In this document: positions 45,787-53,708 of the stretch, piece after piece
Layout of the letters: every line of letters starts with the position of its first letter
Numbering within the stretch: position 1 is the first letter of the stretch
NCBI RefSeq assembly: GCF_965227735.1
Contig: NZ_OZ245776.1
Span: 1,302,001 to 1,366,000, forward strand
Reading direction: 5' to 3'
Source of the DNA: Larkinella sp965227735
GTDB taxonomy: Bacteria; Bacteroidota; Bacteroidia; Cytophagales; Spirosomataceae
DNA length: 64,000 nucleotides
The notes under the pieces: model-generated
What the model saw: the letters and a program-made list of their open reading frames with translations, nothing else
Told to the model about the DNA's origin: nothing
Database searches by the model: none
Position numbers and translations under genes: made by a program

Positions 45787-46584
45787 TTAGTGCTCCCCTT
45801 CATAATAAGGACCTCCGCAAGTGGGTTCTTTGGGATCAAAAATGGCCAATGCTTTGAACATCTGGCGGGCGATTTCCTGATGACCCCGCGCCCCCGGATG
45901 CAACGGATCGTTGAGCCATTCGCGGTTCACATCGACGTCGGTCGTGGTTTGCCAATGGTGGTAGTTATCAACCAGAATCACCTGTTTCGTTTCTGCCACG
46001 GTTCGAATTACCGGAATATAATCCGGCAGCGTTTTTCGTTCCGGGGCTTTCTGGATGATGATCGGATTCGGCGTGTGCAAAATCGGAATGGCACCCAACG
46101 CGCGGATTTTCCCGACCAGGCTGATCAGGTTTTGCTCAAAAACGGCGGGCGTGATTTCTTTTCGCGCGCAATCGTTCGTTCCGATCATCAGCGACACCAC
46201 CGCCGGTTTGAACTGCGCGACCCGCCAGTCGAAATCGCTCAGAATGTTGCTGGTGGCGTTGCCACTGATGCCCGTGTTGACCACCAGATCCCGCACACGT
46301 TTCAACTCCCAGCGAAGCCGCTCGGCGAAAATTTCGGGGTAGCTGCGAAAACCGTGCGTGTGCTTGGCACCGTGCGTGATGCTGTCGCCGGTGAAAAGCC
46401 AGACACTCGGCTCTTTCTGAGCGAACAGCCCCTTGACCCGTTCCAGATCCGGAACCGCTGTCCGGCTTTTCCCATCTGCTGACGCCATTGCGGGAAAAAC
46501 CGACACTGAAACCGTCGGCAGAACCACACCCAGCCCGGCCATTTTGATGAAGTTCCGACGGGAAAAGTCCGACTCTTTTTTCAT
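45787..46584 (-). CDS. SGNH/GDSL esterase with twin-arginine leader
   Basis: The 265-residue protein begins with a Tat-like leader (SRRNFIKMAGLGVVLP). SGNH blocks are FTGDSITHG (Ser), the Asn block LMIGTNDCAR, and DPLHPGARGHQEIA with the Asp-His pair. It is therefore a likely periplasmic esterase or acetylesterase. In sialic-acid-type loci such enzymes remove O-acetyl groups. It lies between the sialidase-fold gene (12 bases upstream) and the deacylase gene (one base downstream), in one transcript. Confidence 0.92.
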   Translation of the reverse strand: MKKESDFSRRNFIKMAGLGVVLPTVSVSVFPAMASADGKSRTAVPDLERVKGLFAQKEPSVWLFTGDSITHGAKHTHGFRSYPEIFAERLRWELKRVRDLVVNTGISGNATSNILSDFDWRVAQFKPAVVSLMIGTNDCARKEITPAVFEQNLISLVGKIRALGAIPILHTPNPIIIQKAPERKTLPDYIPVIRTVAETKQVILVDNYHHWQTTTDVDVNREWLNDPLHPGARGHQEIARQMFKALAIFDPKEPTCGGPYYEGEH

Positions 46585-46596
46585 GCGAAAACCGGT

Positions 46597-47709
46597 TTAT
46601 TGGTACAAGGCCGCCAGATTCAGCCGGTTGATTCGGGTGGTCGACAAATGGGTTTTGGCTTTCTGGCTACCGGCGCAGTAGCTCAACAGGGCCTCTTTTT
46701 TGGTAAAATGAATAGCGATGTAGCAGTACCAGCCGTCGGGGTCGGTTTCGATGTTGCGGACGTGTTCCCAGGTCTTGCCGTCATCTTTCGAAATGGCCAC
46801 CGACAGCGGGGTGCGCTTGTCTTTGATGGCGGGAACGCTGCCGTCGTTGTTGTTCCAGACTACCAGCAGGTCGCCGGTCGAAGGAATGCGGGCGATGGAA
46901 GCGGGCGACAGGGGTGATTTCAGTGTACTTTGCTCAACGTGGCTCCAGGTCTGGCCTTTGTCTTTGGAATACGAAAACTGCTGAAAACCGCCACTGGCGC
47001 GAATGAACATCAGGATCGTCCCGTTTTTCAACTCGATCAAACCGGGTTCCTGCGTGACCAGATCCGCCGGTTTCGGAACCGCTTCACTGCTTTTCCAGGT
47101 GGCTCCGTTGTCGTCGGAATAATAGCTATACAGCGTTCCGTTGCCCTGCCATTTGCCGCCCGGGGATTTGTGCTGAGCCACAGCCATCAGCAAACGGCCA
47201 TTTTTCAGTTGAATGACACGGCTGTTGTTCAGCACAAAATAGCCCTCCCGATCGGTAATGCAGGGCGTGGGCTTACTCCAGGTTTTGGCTTCGTCGGTCG
47301 AAATCCGCATCTGCGGAATGCAATCCTGCTCGGAATTCTTTTTCAGGTAAAACAGGGCGATTTTGCCGTTTTTCAGCCGCAGCAACGAAACCGACATCAC
47401 GTTCATGTCGCCTTCTTTTTCCACAATGAGCTGGTCCTGCTGCGTCCAGGTTTTGCCGCCGTCTTTCGAAAACCGCCCCGCCAGATAGGCCGGGGCGTGG
47501 TCGCTGGTGCTGCCACCGGTGTAGTGGCTGTAGACAAACAGAATGCGGCCGTCTTTCAGCGTAACGAAATCGCCTTCGCTGTTGCGGGGGTTGTTGTCGC
47601 CGGGGTTCAATTCCAGGGCAACCGTGGCTACGGATTCGGTATCGGGCTGCGCCCGGGCGGCTCCAAAAGACAGTAATAAGAATAACAGGATGAACAGTGG
47701 TTTGGTCAT
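46597..47709 (-). CDS. Sialidase-family (BNR repeat) secreted protein A
   Basis: The 370-residue protein has a signal peptide (LFILLFLLLSFGAARAQ) and a six-bladed propeller with five Asp boxes: SKDGGKTWTQ, STDEAKTWSK, SDDNGATWKS, SKDKGQTWSH and SKDDGKTWEH. This is the sialidase fold. The canonical F/YRIP motif of exo-alpha-sialidases near the N-terminus is not seen; instead there is NPRNSEGDFVTLKDGRIL. It might cleave another acidic sugar. It is a close paralogue of the C-terminal half of the SGNH-BNR fusion just upstream, suggesting a tandem duplication. It should act in the periplasm or on the surface. Confidence 0.88.
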   Translation of the reverse strand: MTKPLFILLFLLLSFGAARAQPDTESVATVALELNPGDNNPRNSEGDFVTLKDGRILFVYSHYTGGSTSDHAPAYLAGRFSKDGGKTWTQQDQLIVEKEGDMNVMSVSLLRLKNGKIALFYLKKNSEQDCIPQMRISTDEAKTWSKPTPCITDREGYFVLNNSRVIQLKNGRLLMAVAQHKSPGGKWQGNGTLYSYYSDDNGATWKSSEAVPKPADLVTQEPGLIELKNGTILMFIRASGGFQQFSYSKDKGQTWSHVEQSTLKSPLSPASIARIPSTGDLLVVWNNNDGSVPAIKDKRTPLSVAISKDDGKTWEHVRNIETDPDGWYCYIAIHFTKKEALLSYCAGSQKAKTHLSTTRINRLNLAALYQ

Positions 47710-47738
47710 GGGTTTAGTAATTAGTCGTGTCTCTTGTC

Positions 47739-49661
47739 TTACTTCTTCGTATTATAAATCCAGTCCAGGTTCAGGCGTGTGACGTTAGTGACCGACAATC
47801 CCGTGCCTTTGGGGCGGTTTCCGGCGCAATAGCTCAGCAAAACCTCTTTTTTGCCCACGAAATGAATGGCGGTGTAACAATACCAGCCATCGGGATCGGC
47901 TTCCAGCGTTTTAACGTGCTGCCACGTTTGGCCCTCGTCTTTCGAAACGGCAATGTTCAGGGGCGTCCGTCGGCCTTTGATCGGGTTGCCTTCCTGGTTG
48001 CCGTTGTTGTTCCAGACCATCAGCAGATCGCCGGTGGCCGGAATGCGGGCGATGGTGGCGGGCGAAACCGGCGACGCGATGGTGGTCGGCTGCGACGGAC
48101 TCCAGGTCTGCCCCTGATCAGTTGAATAGGCCGCATACTGCACCCCGGCATCTGTCCGGATCATCATCATCAGCCGGTCTTTCAAAGCCACCAGTCCCGG
48201 TTCCTGCAGGGTAATTGCATCCGGATTGGCCACTTCCTGACTCACGTTCCAGGTTTTGCCGGTATCGTCGGAATAATACGAAAATAAGCGCCCTTTTCCA
48301 TTAAACCGGCCACCGGGTGGCGTTTCGTGCAAGGCGACCGGCATCAGGAGCCGACCGGTTTTCAACTGAATCACGCGGTTGTTGTTCAACACAAAATAGC
48401 CTTTCCGGTCGGTGATGCAGGGAATGGCGTCGCTCCAGGTTTTGGCCTCGTCGGTCGAAATCCGCACCATCGGAATACAGTCGTCCATAGAATTTTTCCG
48501 GGCGTAAAACAAAGCAATTCGGCCATCCTGCAACCGCAGCAGCGAAACCGACATCACATTCATGCCGCCTTCATTGCTGACGATGAGCTGGTCGTCCTTC
48601 GTCCAGGTTTTTCCGCCGTCTTTCGAAAACCGCCCTACGAGCGTTGCCGCAGCAAAATCGCTGGAGGAGTTGCCCGCAAAACGCGAGTAAATGAACAGAA
48701 TCCGACCGTCTTTCAGCGTCACAAAATCGCCCTCGCTGTTGCGCGGATTGTCGGGACCCGGATTGAGTTGCAGAACCAAACTTTTCTCACCGACCTTGTT
48801 CTTTCCGTTGAGTTTGGTCACCCGCAGAATTTCGTCCACCATGTTCCCGGCAATCAGTTCGTGGCCCTTGTCGTTGGGGTGAACGCCGTCGAGCATCAGC
48901 GAATCGAAACTCACGCCCGTCCGGTTCTGGTAATCCACGAACGCTTTGTAGTTATCGACCAGCCCGGTCCGGTATTTCCGGGAATGGTTCCGCACCACCT
49001 CGACGTACTGCAAAAGCCGCTCGTTCTGGTAGTCGGCGTATTTTTTACCCAGCAGATTCGGAACCGTCAGAATGACCTGACTCCCGGTTTTTTGCAGCGA
49101 TTCGATCATGTAGGCCAGATTCTGCCGGTATTTTTCCAGCGGAATCCGCGAGGGGCCCGTGGCTCCTCCGCTGTCGATGTGGGCGTCGTTGATGCCAAAC
49201 CCGATGATCACCAGATCGGGGTGAACCGCCAGCACATCCGACTCAAACCGGTCGAGTGCGTGCCTGATTTTGAACAGATTATGATCCGTCTGACGGCCGG
49301 TATGGCTACCGGGAATCCCGGCATTGATAACCGTAGCACTCACGCCTTTCTGCGCCAGCAGGTGGGGCAACCGCTGCGCAAAAACCTGATTGACGGTTTT
49401 TCGGGTGGCTGTGATGGAGTTGCCGAAAGCGACAATGGTCAAATTGCCATCCCCCCTTTTCGGCGGTTTTTCGGCAAAAACCGGAAAACCGATGAAAAAG
49501 CAGAAAACCGTTATTAATAAAAATGCCCCCAACTCTTTAAAGGGCAGAGCTGTTAAGTGCTTCCGCTTCTCGCCCCCAACCCCCTGAAGGGGGCTAAAAC
49601 ATCCGGACTTCGAAGCCCCCTTCAGGGGGTTGGGGGCATTTTTCAAATCGATCTGAATCAT
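47739..49661 (-). CDS. SGNH esterase-sialidase (BNR) fusion protein
   Basis: The protein has up to 640 residues. After a signal peptide (FLLITVFCFFIGFPVFA, about 47-63) comes an SGNH hydrolase domain (about 70-270: VAFGNSITATR, GFGINDAH, LDGVHPNDKGHELIA), then a BNR propeller (about 290-640) with SKDGGKTWTK, STDEAKTWSD, SDDTGKTWNV, STDQGQTWSP and SKDEGQTWQH. The catalytic Ser block is GNSI instead of GDSI. The ATG at 49661 precedes codons from a palindromic repeat; a TTG at 49532 right before the signal peptide is the alternative start. A fusion of O-deacetylase and glycosidase would handle acetylated termini. No F/YRIP is seen. Confidence 0.87.
   Translation of the reverse strand: MIQIDLKNAPNPLKGASKSGCFSPLQGVGGEKRKHLTALPFKELGAFLLITVFCFFIGFPVFAEKPPKRGDGNLTIVAFGNSITATRKTVNQVFAQRLPHLLAQKGVSATVINAGIPGSHTGRQTDHNLFKIRHALDRFESDVLAVHPDLVIIGFGINDAHIDSGGATGPSRIPLEKYRQNLAYMIESLQKTGSQVILTVPNLLGKKYADYQNERLLQYVEVVRNHSRKYRTGLVDNYKAFVDYQNRTGVSFDSLMLDGVHPNDKGHELIAGNMVDEILRVTKLNGKNKVGEKSLVLQLNPGPDNPRNSEGDFVTLKDGRILFIYSRFAGNSSSDFAAATLVGRFSKDGGKTWTKDDQLIVSNEGGMNVMSVSLLRLQDGRIALFYARKNSMDDCIPMVRISTDEAKTWSDAIPCITDRKGYFVLNNNRVIQLKTGRLLMPVALHETPPGGRFNGKGRLFSYYSDDTGKTWNVSQEVANPDAITLQEPGLVALKDRLMMMIRTDAGVQYAAYSTDQGQTWSPSQPTTIASPVSPATIARIPATGDLLMVWNNNGNQEGNPIKGRRTPLNIAVSKDEGQTWQHVKTLEADPDGWYCYTAIHFVGKKEVLLSYCAGNRPKGTGLSVTNVTRLNLDWIYNTKK
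49572..49637. repeat. Perfect 24-bp inverted repeat of the CCCCTGAAGGGG family
   Basis: Bases 49572-49595 are exactly complementary to 49614-49637 with an 18-base loop. It lies inside the 5' end of the longest reading of the SGNH-BNR fusion gene. A decayed copy of one arm follows at about 49524-49544. Confidence 0.88.
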
Positions 49662-49707
49662 TCTTCGACAGTTTTGTATACCGATTGATCCGTTTATTCA
49701 AACACGA

Positions 49708-50838
49708 TTACCGTAAAAAGTCTTTTTCGTTCAGCTTCACCCGTAACTCGCCCTGCATGACGGTGATCCAGAGCACACCCGGTTTTTCTTCGAAAACGTA
49801 CGGGTACGAAATCCGGGGCTGCTTTCCGCGTTCGGCAAAGACGACCGGTTTGCTCCAGGTCTTGCCTTCATCGTCAGAAAACGCAATCGACAGTTCATCA
49901 CGGTGGTTGCTGGCCGGAAGTTCCGACCATTGGTTATCGCCCCCGCTCAATTTATACGATACCTGGCCATCCGGAAAACGGCGGTTCCAGACCAGCACCA
50001 GCTTGCCATCCTGCAACCGTTTGAGCAGACCGGGGGCCGAACTCGCGCTGATGTTGGTGGGGTTAAAGCTATTCCAGGTCACACCGTCGTCTTTGGAATA
50101 GGCTTCCCAGAACGTTCCCCAGTTGGTGCGCAGCAGCAGCCACAGGCGTCCGTCTTTCAACTGTTCCAGCGTGGCTTCCGTAACGCCCCCGTGGTGGCCG
50201 GTTCCGCCCAGGTCGATGATGGTGCTGCGGGTCCAGGTTTTGCCGTCGTTCTTCGACGAATACGTCAGCACCGAATGCCGTCCGGGGTTGTGCCTCATCA
50301 TCATGGAGGTGAAAACGATGCTGCCGTCTTTGGTTTCGATCATGTCGCGAATGGCGCCGGTCCAGTCGTCGTGCAGCTTCTGGGCGTCCTGCCAGGTTTT
50401 GCCGCCGTCGAGGCTGCGAACGGCGTAGGTCGGCAGTTTGGCGTCGGGTGAGTCCGAGATTTCCTTCTGCCAGTTCCAGTTGGCCCGTTCTTTCAGGTTC
50501 ATGCAGGCCAGAATGATCACGTTCCGTTTGGTGCGGATCAACGCCCGTTCGTCGCTGATTTCAAATTTCGCCGGGTCTTTAAAAATCGTGTATTCCGTCC
50601 AGGTCTTGCCATCGTCTTTACTAATCAGGCTCTTGGTTTTGTCGACGGTCAGAATACTGCCGTCGGCCAGCCGCACAAACGGCCCCATTTTCAGGCCCGG
50701 CATTTCCTGAACATTTTCGGCAATCCAGGACCCCGACGCGGTGGTTTTTCCGGCGTCTTTATTGATCTGAGCGAGCAGAGAACCGCTGGCCATTAGCGTC
50801 AGCAGGCTAGCTACTTTTAATCGATGCGCTATTTTCAT
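49708..50838 (-). CDS. Sialidase-family (BNR repeat) secreted protein B
   Basis: The 376-residue protein has a signal peptide (SLLTLMASGSLLAQ) and five Asp boxes: SKDDGKTWTEY, SLDGGKTWQD, SKNDGKTWTR, SKDDGVTWNS and SDDEGKTWSK. The propeller is complete by length. Sequence beyond the Asp boxes differs clearly from protein A and the fusion, so it is a separate subfamily and probably cleaves a different linkage. The N-terminal motif is GPFVRLADGSILTVD rather than F/YRIP. Secreted to the periplasm or surface; glycosidase activity is inferred from the fold and context only. Confidence 0.87.
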   Translation of the reverse strand: MKIAHRLKVASLLTLMASGSLLAQINKDAGKTTASGSWIAENVQEMPGLKMGPFVRLADGSILTVDKTKSLISKDDGKTWTEYTIFKDPAKFEISDERALIRTKRNVIILACMNLKERANWNWQKEISDSPDAKLPTYAVRSLDGGKTWQDAQKLHDDWTGAIRDMIETKDGSIVFTSMMMRHNPGRHSVLTYSSKNDGKTWTRSTIIDLGGTGHHGGVTEATLEQLKDGRLWLLLRTNWGTFWEAYSKDDGVTWNSFNPTNISASSAPGLLKRLQDGKLVLVWNRRFPDGQVSYKLSGGDNQWSELPASNHRDELSIAFSDDEGKTWSKPVVFAERGKQPRISYPYVFEEKPGVLWITVMQGELRVKLNEKDFLR

Positions 50839-50868
50839 ACAAAGCAGGTGGTTTAAGGTTTAGGATAG

Positions 50869-52542
50869 TCAGTTTGTCTTTTTTGCGCCCGTCATCGCGA
50901 CCGCGTGAAGCGACACACCGACGGGTTTTCCCCGTTGGTCGCGTAGGCTGATCCGCAGGTAATTCACTCCAAAATCCGGTTGGCGACGAAAATTCGTCCG
51001 GGCTACGATTCGGTTATTCGTCACGAAAAGAGCCTCTTGTTTCTGGCAATCCCACCGGATTTCTACCATCATCCGGGACGGCTTCGCTCCGGTTTTGGTT
51101 AGTTCGGCGGATTGAACCTCGAATTCAGCTACCGCATGGTCGGCCGCCAGCGAGTCGTCCGGTACCGAAAAATGGTCGGTTAATGACAGTGAAACTATCT
51201 GCGCATCGGGCGGGATATCCAGGTTGGCTTTCAGCGTTCCCTGCCGCGTTGCCGGAAAATTCCAGACGAGGGCCGGGTGTTCGGTTTTCAAAATCGGTCC
51301 GGTTTCCCCCTCATCGCGGGCTTCGGTTTGTTCAAGCCAGTCGGGGTCAAACAGCACCACGGATTTGGCATCTCCCTGTCCGGTCACCAGCGCCACCTTG
51401 CCCTCCGCCGTTTCCGCTGCCGATGCGTAGGCGGTGCCCCGGTCGCTTTTCTCAACCCGATCCGGTTTGGCCACCGGCATCGTCAGCACTTCCCGAAAGC
51501 CCTGCCAGGTTTTTCCCTCATCGCGGCTGATGGCGGCATGCAGCATTTCCCGGCCCCCGGCGGCATAACTCCGGGGATTGTCCCAACGCTGGTTACTATT
51601 CAACAGCAGCACCAGACGGCGGTCCGACAGCCGGAGCAGTTCGGCCGGGGAGTCCGACGAAATAAACCGGGTTGGCCGGGCCGCCTGCCAGGTTTGGCCC
51701 TGATCACCGGAAAAGGATTCATACAAATGTCCTTTGTTCGTCCGAATCAACATCCACAACCGCCCGTCGGTTAATTCCACCACATCCGGCTCAATACCGC
51801 CGTAGCGAACCGGCATCGTGTTGTCAATTTCCACCCGGACCGAATTAGCCGACAATTGCCAATTTTGCCCGTTGTCGTCCGAATAAAGTGAAATGATGTC
51901 GTTCCAACCGTAATCAATCTGCTCCGCCCCCGGTTTTTCCTGCCGCTCGGGAACCGCTCTGGCAAAAGCCACCAACAGGCGTCCGGTGCTGAGCCGGAGG
52001 AAACTACGGATTGAACCCACGTAGCCGTCGTAAATCTTCTGGGGCTGACGCCACGATTTTCCGGCACCGTTCGTCTGGCAATACCATACATCCAGATGCC
52101 GCCCGCGGTAGCCGTTGCTGCCGGTTCCCCACAAATGGAAAATGCCGTGCAGCTCACCCTGCGGGTCTTCGAGCACCCGGTTGGCGTAATACGCCTGTCC
52201 CGGCAAATTGAATTCGGTCACCGCTGGCTCCCAGTAAATACCGTCTCGCGACGATATGGACCGGAGTTGATTGGCGTCGCCGGGGCGGTTGATGTAAAAG
52301 ATGGTCAGTCCGCCGTTCTTCCGCCGGATCAGGGTCGCTTCGTTGCCCGGTGCGGGGGCCACCCACACCGGTTCGTACAGATCGTTTACCCGCTTCGGCA
52401 CCGGACGCAGCCGCATCCTGGAAGAGGCTTCGGCAACTTGCGCATAGCTTTCCTGTAATGACATCCCAAAAGACACCGTGAGACCACACACCGCAACTTG
52501 GAGTGTCCGTTTCAGGGCTGTATTTAAAAAGAAAGCGGTCAT
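50869..52542 (-). CDS. Sialidase-family (BNR repeat) secreted protein C, with C-terminal extension
   Basis: The 557-residue protein has a signal peptide ending near SYAQ. The propeller (about 45-400) has Asp boxes SSRDGIYWEP, GAGKSWRQ, SDDNGQNWQL, SGDQGQTWQA and SRDEGKTWQG and resembles the exo-alpha-sialidase (BNR_2) type. A C-terminal extension of about 150 residues looks like a beta-sandwich (LTDHFSVPDDSLAADHAVAE, MVEIRWDCQKQEALFVTNN), possibly a carbohydrate-binding or sialate-binding module. It is the first BNR gene after the aldolase in transcription order. Substrate unknown. Confidence 0.86.
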   Translation of the reverse strand: MTAFFLNTALKRTLQVAVCGLTVSFGMSLQESYAQVAEASSRMRLRPVPKRVNDLYEPVWVAPAPGNEATLIRRKNGGLTIFYINRPGDANQLRSISSRDGIYWEPAVTEFNLPGQAYYANRVLEDPQGELHGIFHLWGTGSNGYRGRHLDVWYCQTNGAGKSWRQPQKIYDGYVGSIRSFLRLSTGRLLVAFARAVPERQEKPGAEQIDYGWNDIISLYSDDNGQNWQLSANSVRVEIDNTMPVRYGGIEPDVVELTDGRLWMLIRTNKGHLYESFSGDQGQTWQAARPTRFISSDSPAELLRLSDRRLVLLLNSNQRWDNPRSYAAGGREMLHAAISRDEGKTWQGFREVLTMPVAKPDRVEKSDRGTAYASAAETAEGKVALVTGQGDAKSVVLFDPDWLEQTEARDEGETGPILKTEHPALVWNFPATRQGTLKANLDIPPDAQIVSLSLTDHFSVPDDSLAADHAVAEFEVQSAELTKTGAKPSRMMVEIRWDCQKQEALFVTNNRIVARTNFRRQPDFGVNYLRISLRDQRGKPVGVSLHAVAMTGAKKTN

Positions 52543-52567
52543 TTCTCTGATACTAAACCTGTGTATT

Positions 52568-52600
52568 AAACCTGTAAGGTCTTGAAGACCTTACAGGTTT
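52568..52600. repeat. Perfect 16-bp palindrome between BNR and aldolase genes
   Basis: Bases 52568-52583 and 52585-52600 are exact reverse complements around a single G. Such ACCTGTAAGGTCTT palindromes occur widely between genes in related Cytophagales, as far as I know. It may act as an RNA stem that protects or ends the upstream message. Confidence 0.85.
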
Positions 52601-52614
52601 AGCGGTTTTCTCAA

Positions 52615-53526
52615 CTAGTTACTAACCAACCCACTAACCGCCGAAATCCGGTCGCAGATTTCCAGCACTTCTTTTTCGTTCCATTCGCCATTGCCCAGGC
52701 CCAAAGGCGGGTTGGGCAGTCCGATGTTGATGTCGTGTTTGAGCAGCATGGCCTGGTGGAAGAACGACCAGATGTTGGGCAGCACGTCGTGAATAATTTC
52801 CTGGAAGGTTAGCATAAAGCGGTTTCCCAGCTCAAAATTCCCCTTGATAAATTCCTCCCGCACAAATTTGCACTCTTCTCCCCAGAGGTTGAAGAAGCTT
52901 CCGATGGCGCCCACGGTTCCGCAAAGCGTGGCCTGACAGAACAGTTCGTCGGCCCCGCTGAACAGCACCAGCTTGTCCTGCGACAGAATGTGAATCAGGC
53001 TCACTTCGTACAGATTCTGGGTGGTGAGCTTCATACCGGCGATGTTGGGCAGGGTCAGAATTTGCTCAATGTAGTGCCGGGCATCGCCCCCAAACACGCT
53101 GTGGTTGCCGATGTGGTACGGAAAAAAAGGAATGTCGATGGACGAGCCAATGGCCTTGTAATGCTCCAGTGCATTGCGAACCCCGGATTGGTAATAAATC
53201 GGGCCAACGGTCGAAATACCGTATACACCCTGTTCCTGAGCGGCCTGCGCGAGCCGGATCGACTCCCGCGTGTTCAGCGCGCCCACTTGGGCAATCACCG
53301 GCATGGCTCCGTTGACGGTTTCCATCACGGTTTGGGTGATGGCCATTCGCTGTTTTTCCGAAAACAGAAACCCCTGTCCGGTGGAGCCCAGCACATACAG
53401 ACCGTCCAGTTTTTGTTTGATACAGAGTTCTACAATTTTTTCCAGTTGTTGAAAGTCAGGGTTGCCGTTCTGATCGACCGGTGTGAACAAGGCTGGCCAC
53501 AGGCCACCGATTGGTGAATGCGTCAT
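52615..53526 (-). CDS. N-acetylneuraminate lyase-type aldolase (DapA family)
   Basis: The 303-residue enzyme is a class I aldolase of the DHDPS/NAL family. Lys166 in GMKLTT forms the Schiff base and Tyr137 in FPYHIG is the catalytic Tyr; both positions agree with E. coli NAL (Tyr137, Lys165). The pyruvate-binding loop reads GSTGQG (48-52), where most members have GSTGE or GTTGE. The enzyme should cleave a 2-keto-3-deoxy acid such as a sialic acid to pyruvate and an aldehyde sugar. It follows SusC and SusD in the operon and leads the intracellular steps. The exact substrate may not be Neu5Ac, since NanE, NanK, NagA and NagB are absent. Confidence 0.88.
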   Translation of the reverse strand: MTHSPIGGLWPALFTPVDQNGNPDFQQLEKIVELCIKQKLDGLYVLGSTGQGFLFSEKQRMAITQTVMETVNGAMPVIAQVGALNTRESIRLAQAAQEQGVYGISTVGPIYYQSGVRNALEHYKAIGSSIDIPFFPYHIGNHSVFGGDARHYIEQILTLPNIAGMKLTTQNLYEVSLIHILSQDKLVLFSGADELFCQATLCGTVGAIGSFFNLWGEECKFVREEFIKGNFELGNRFMLTFQEIIHDVLPNIWSFFHQAMLLKHDINIGLPNPPLGLGNGEWNEKEVLEICDRISAVSGLVSN

Positions 53527-53574
53527 GGTGTTTGTGTACTTGAAGGTAGTTTAATGTTTGTGGTTTTTGGTGAA

Positions 53575-53708
53575 TGGTTTACGGTATTCGGTTTACGGTT
53601 TACGGTAGCTGACGCAATGCATATTTTCAGAAAGCGTACGTCAGCTAGAACGCATCAGTCCCGGCGGGGAACCGCACCGTAAACCGAATACTGTAAACCG
53701 TAAACCGT
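53575..53708. repeat. GTTTACGGT repeats forming a nested inverted element
   Basis: Tandem words of GGTTTACGGT type (53575-53606) are mirrored by ACCGTAAACC words (53676-53708), and inside them GCTGACG (53608-53614) pairs with CGTCAGC (53639-53645). The outer right arm runs into the SusD stop codon. It separates SusD from the aldolase gene. Confidence 0.82.
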
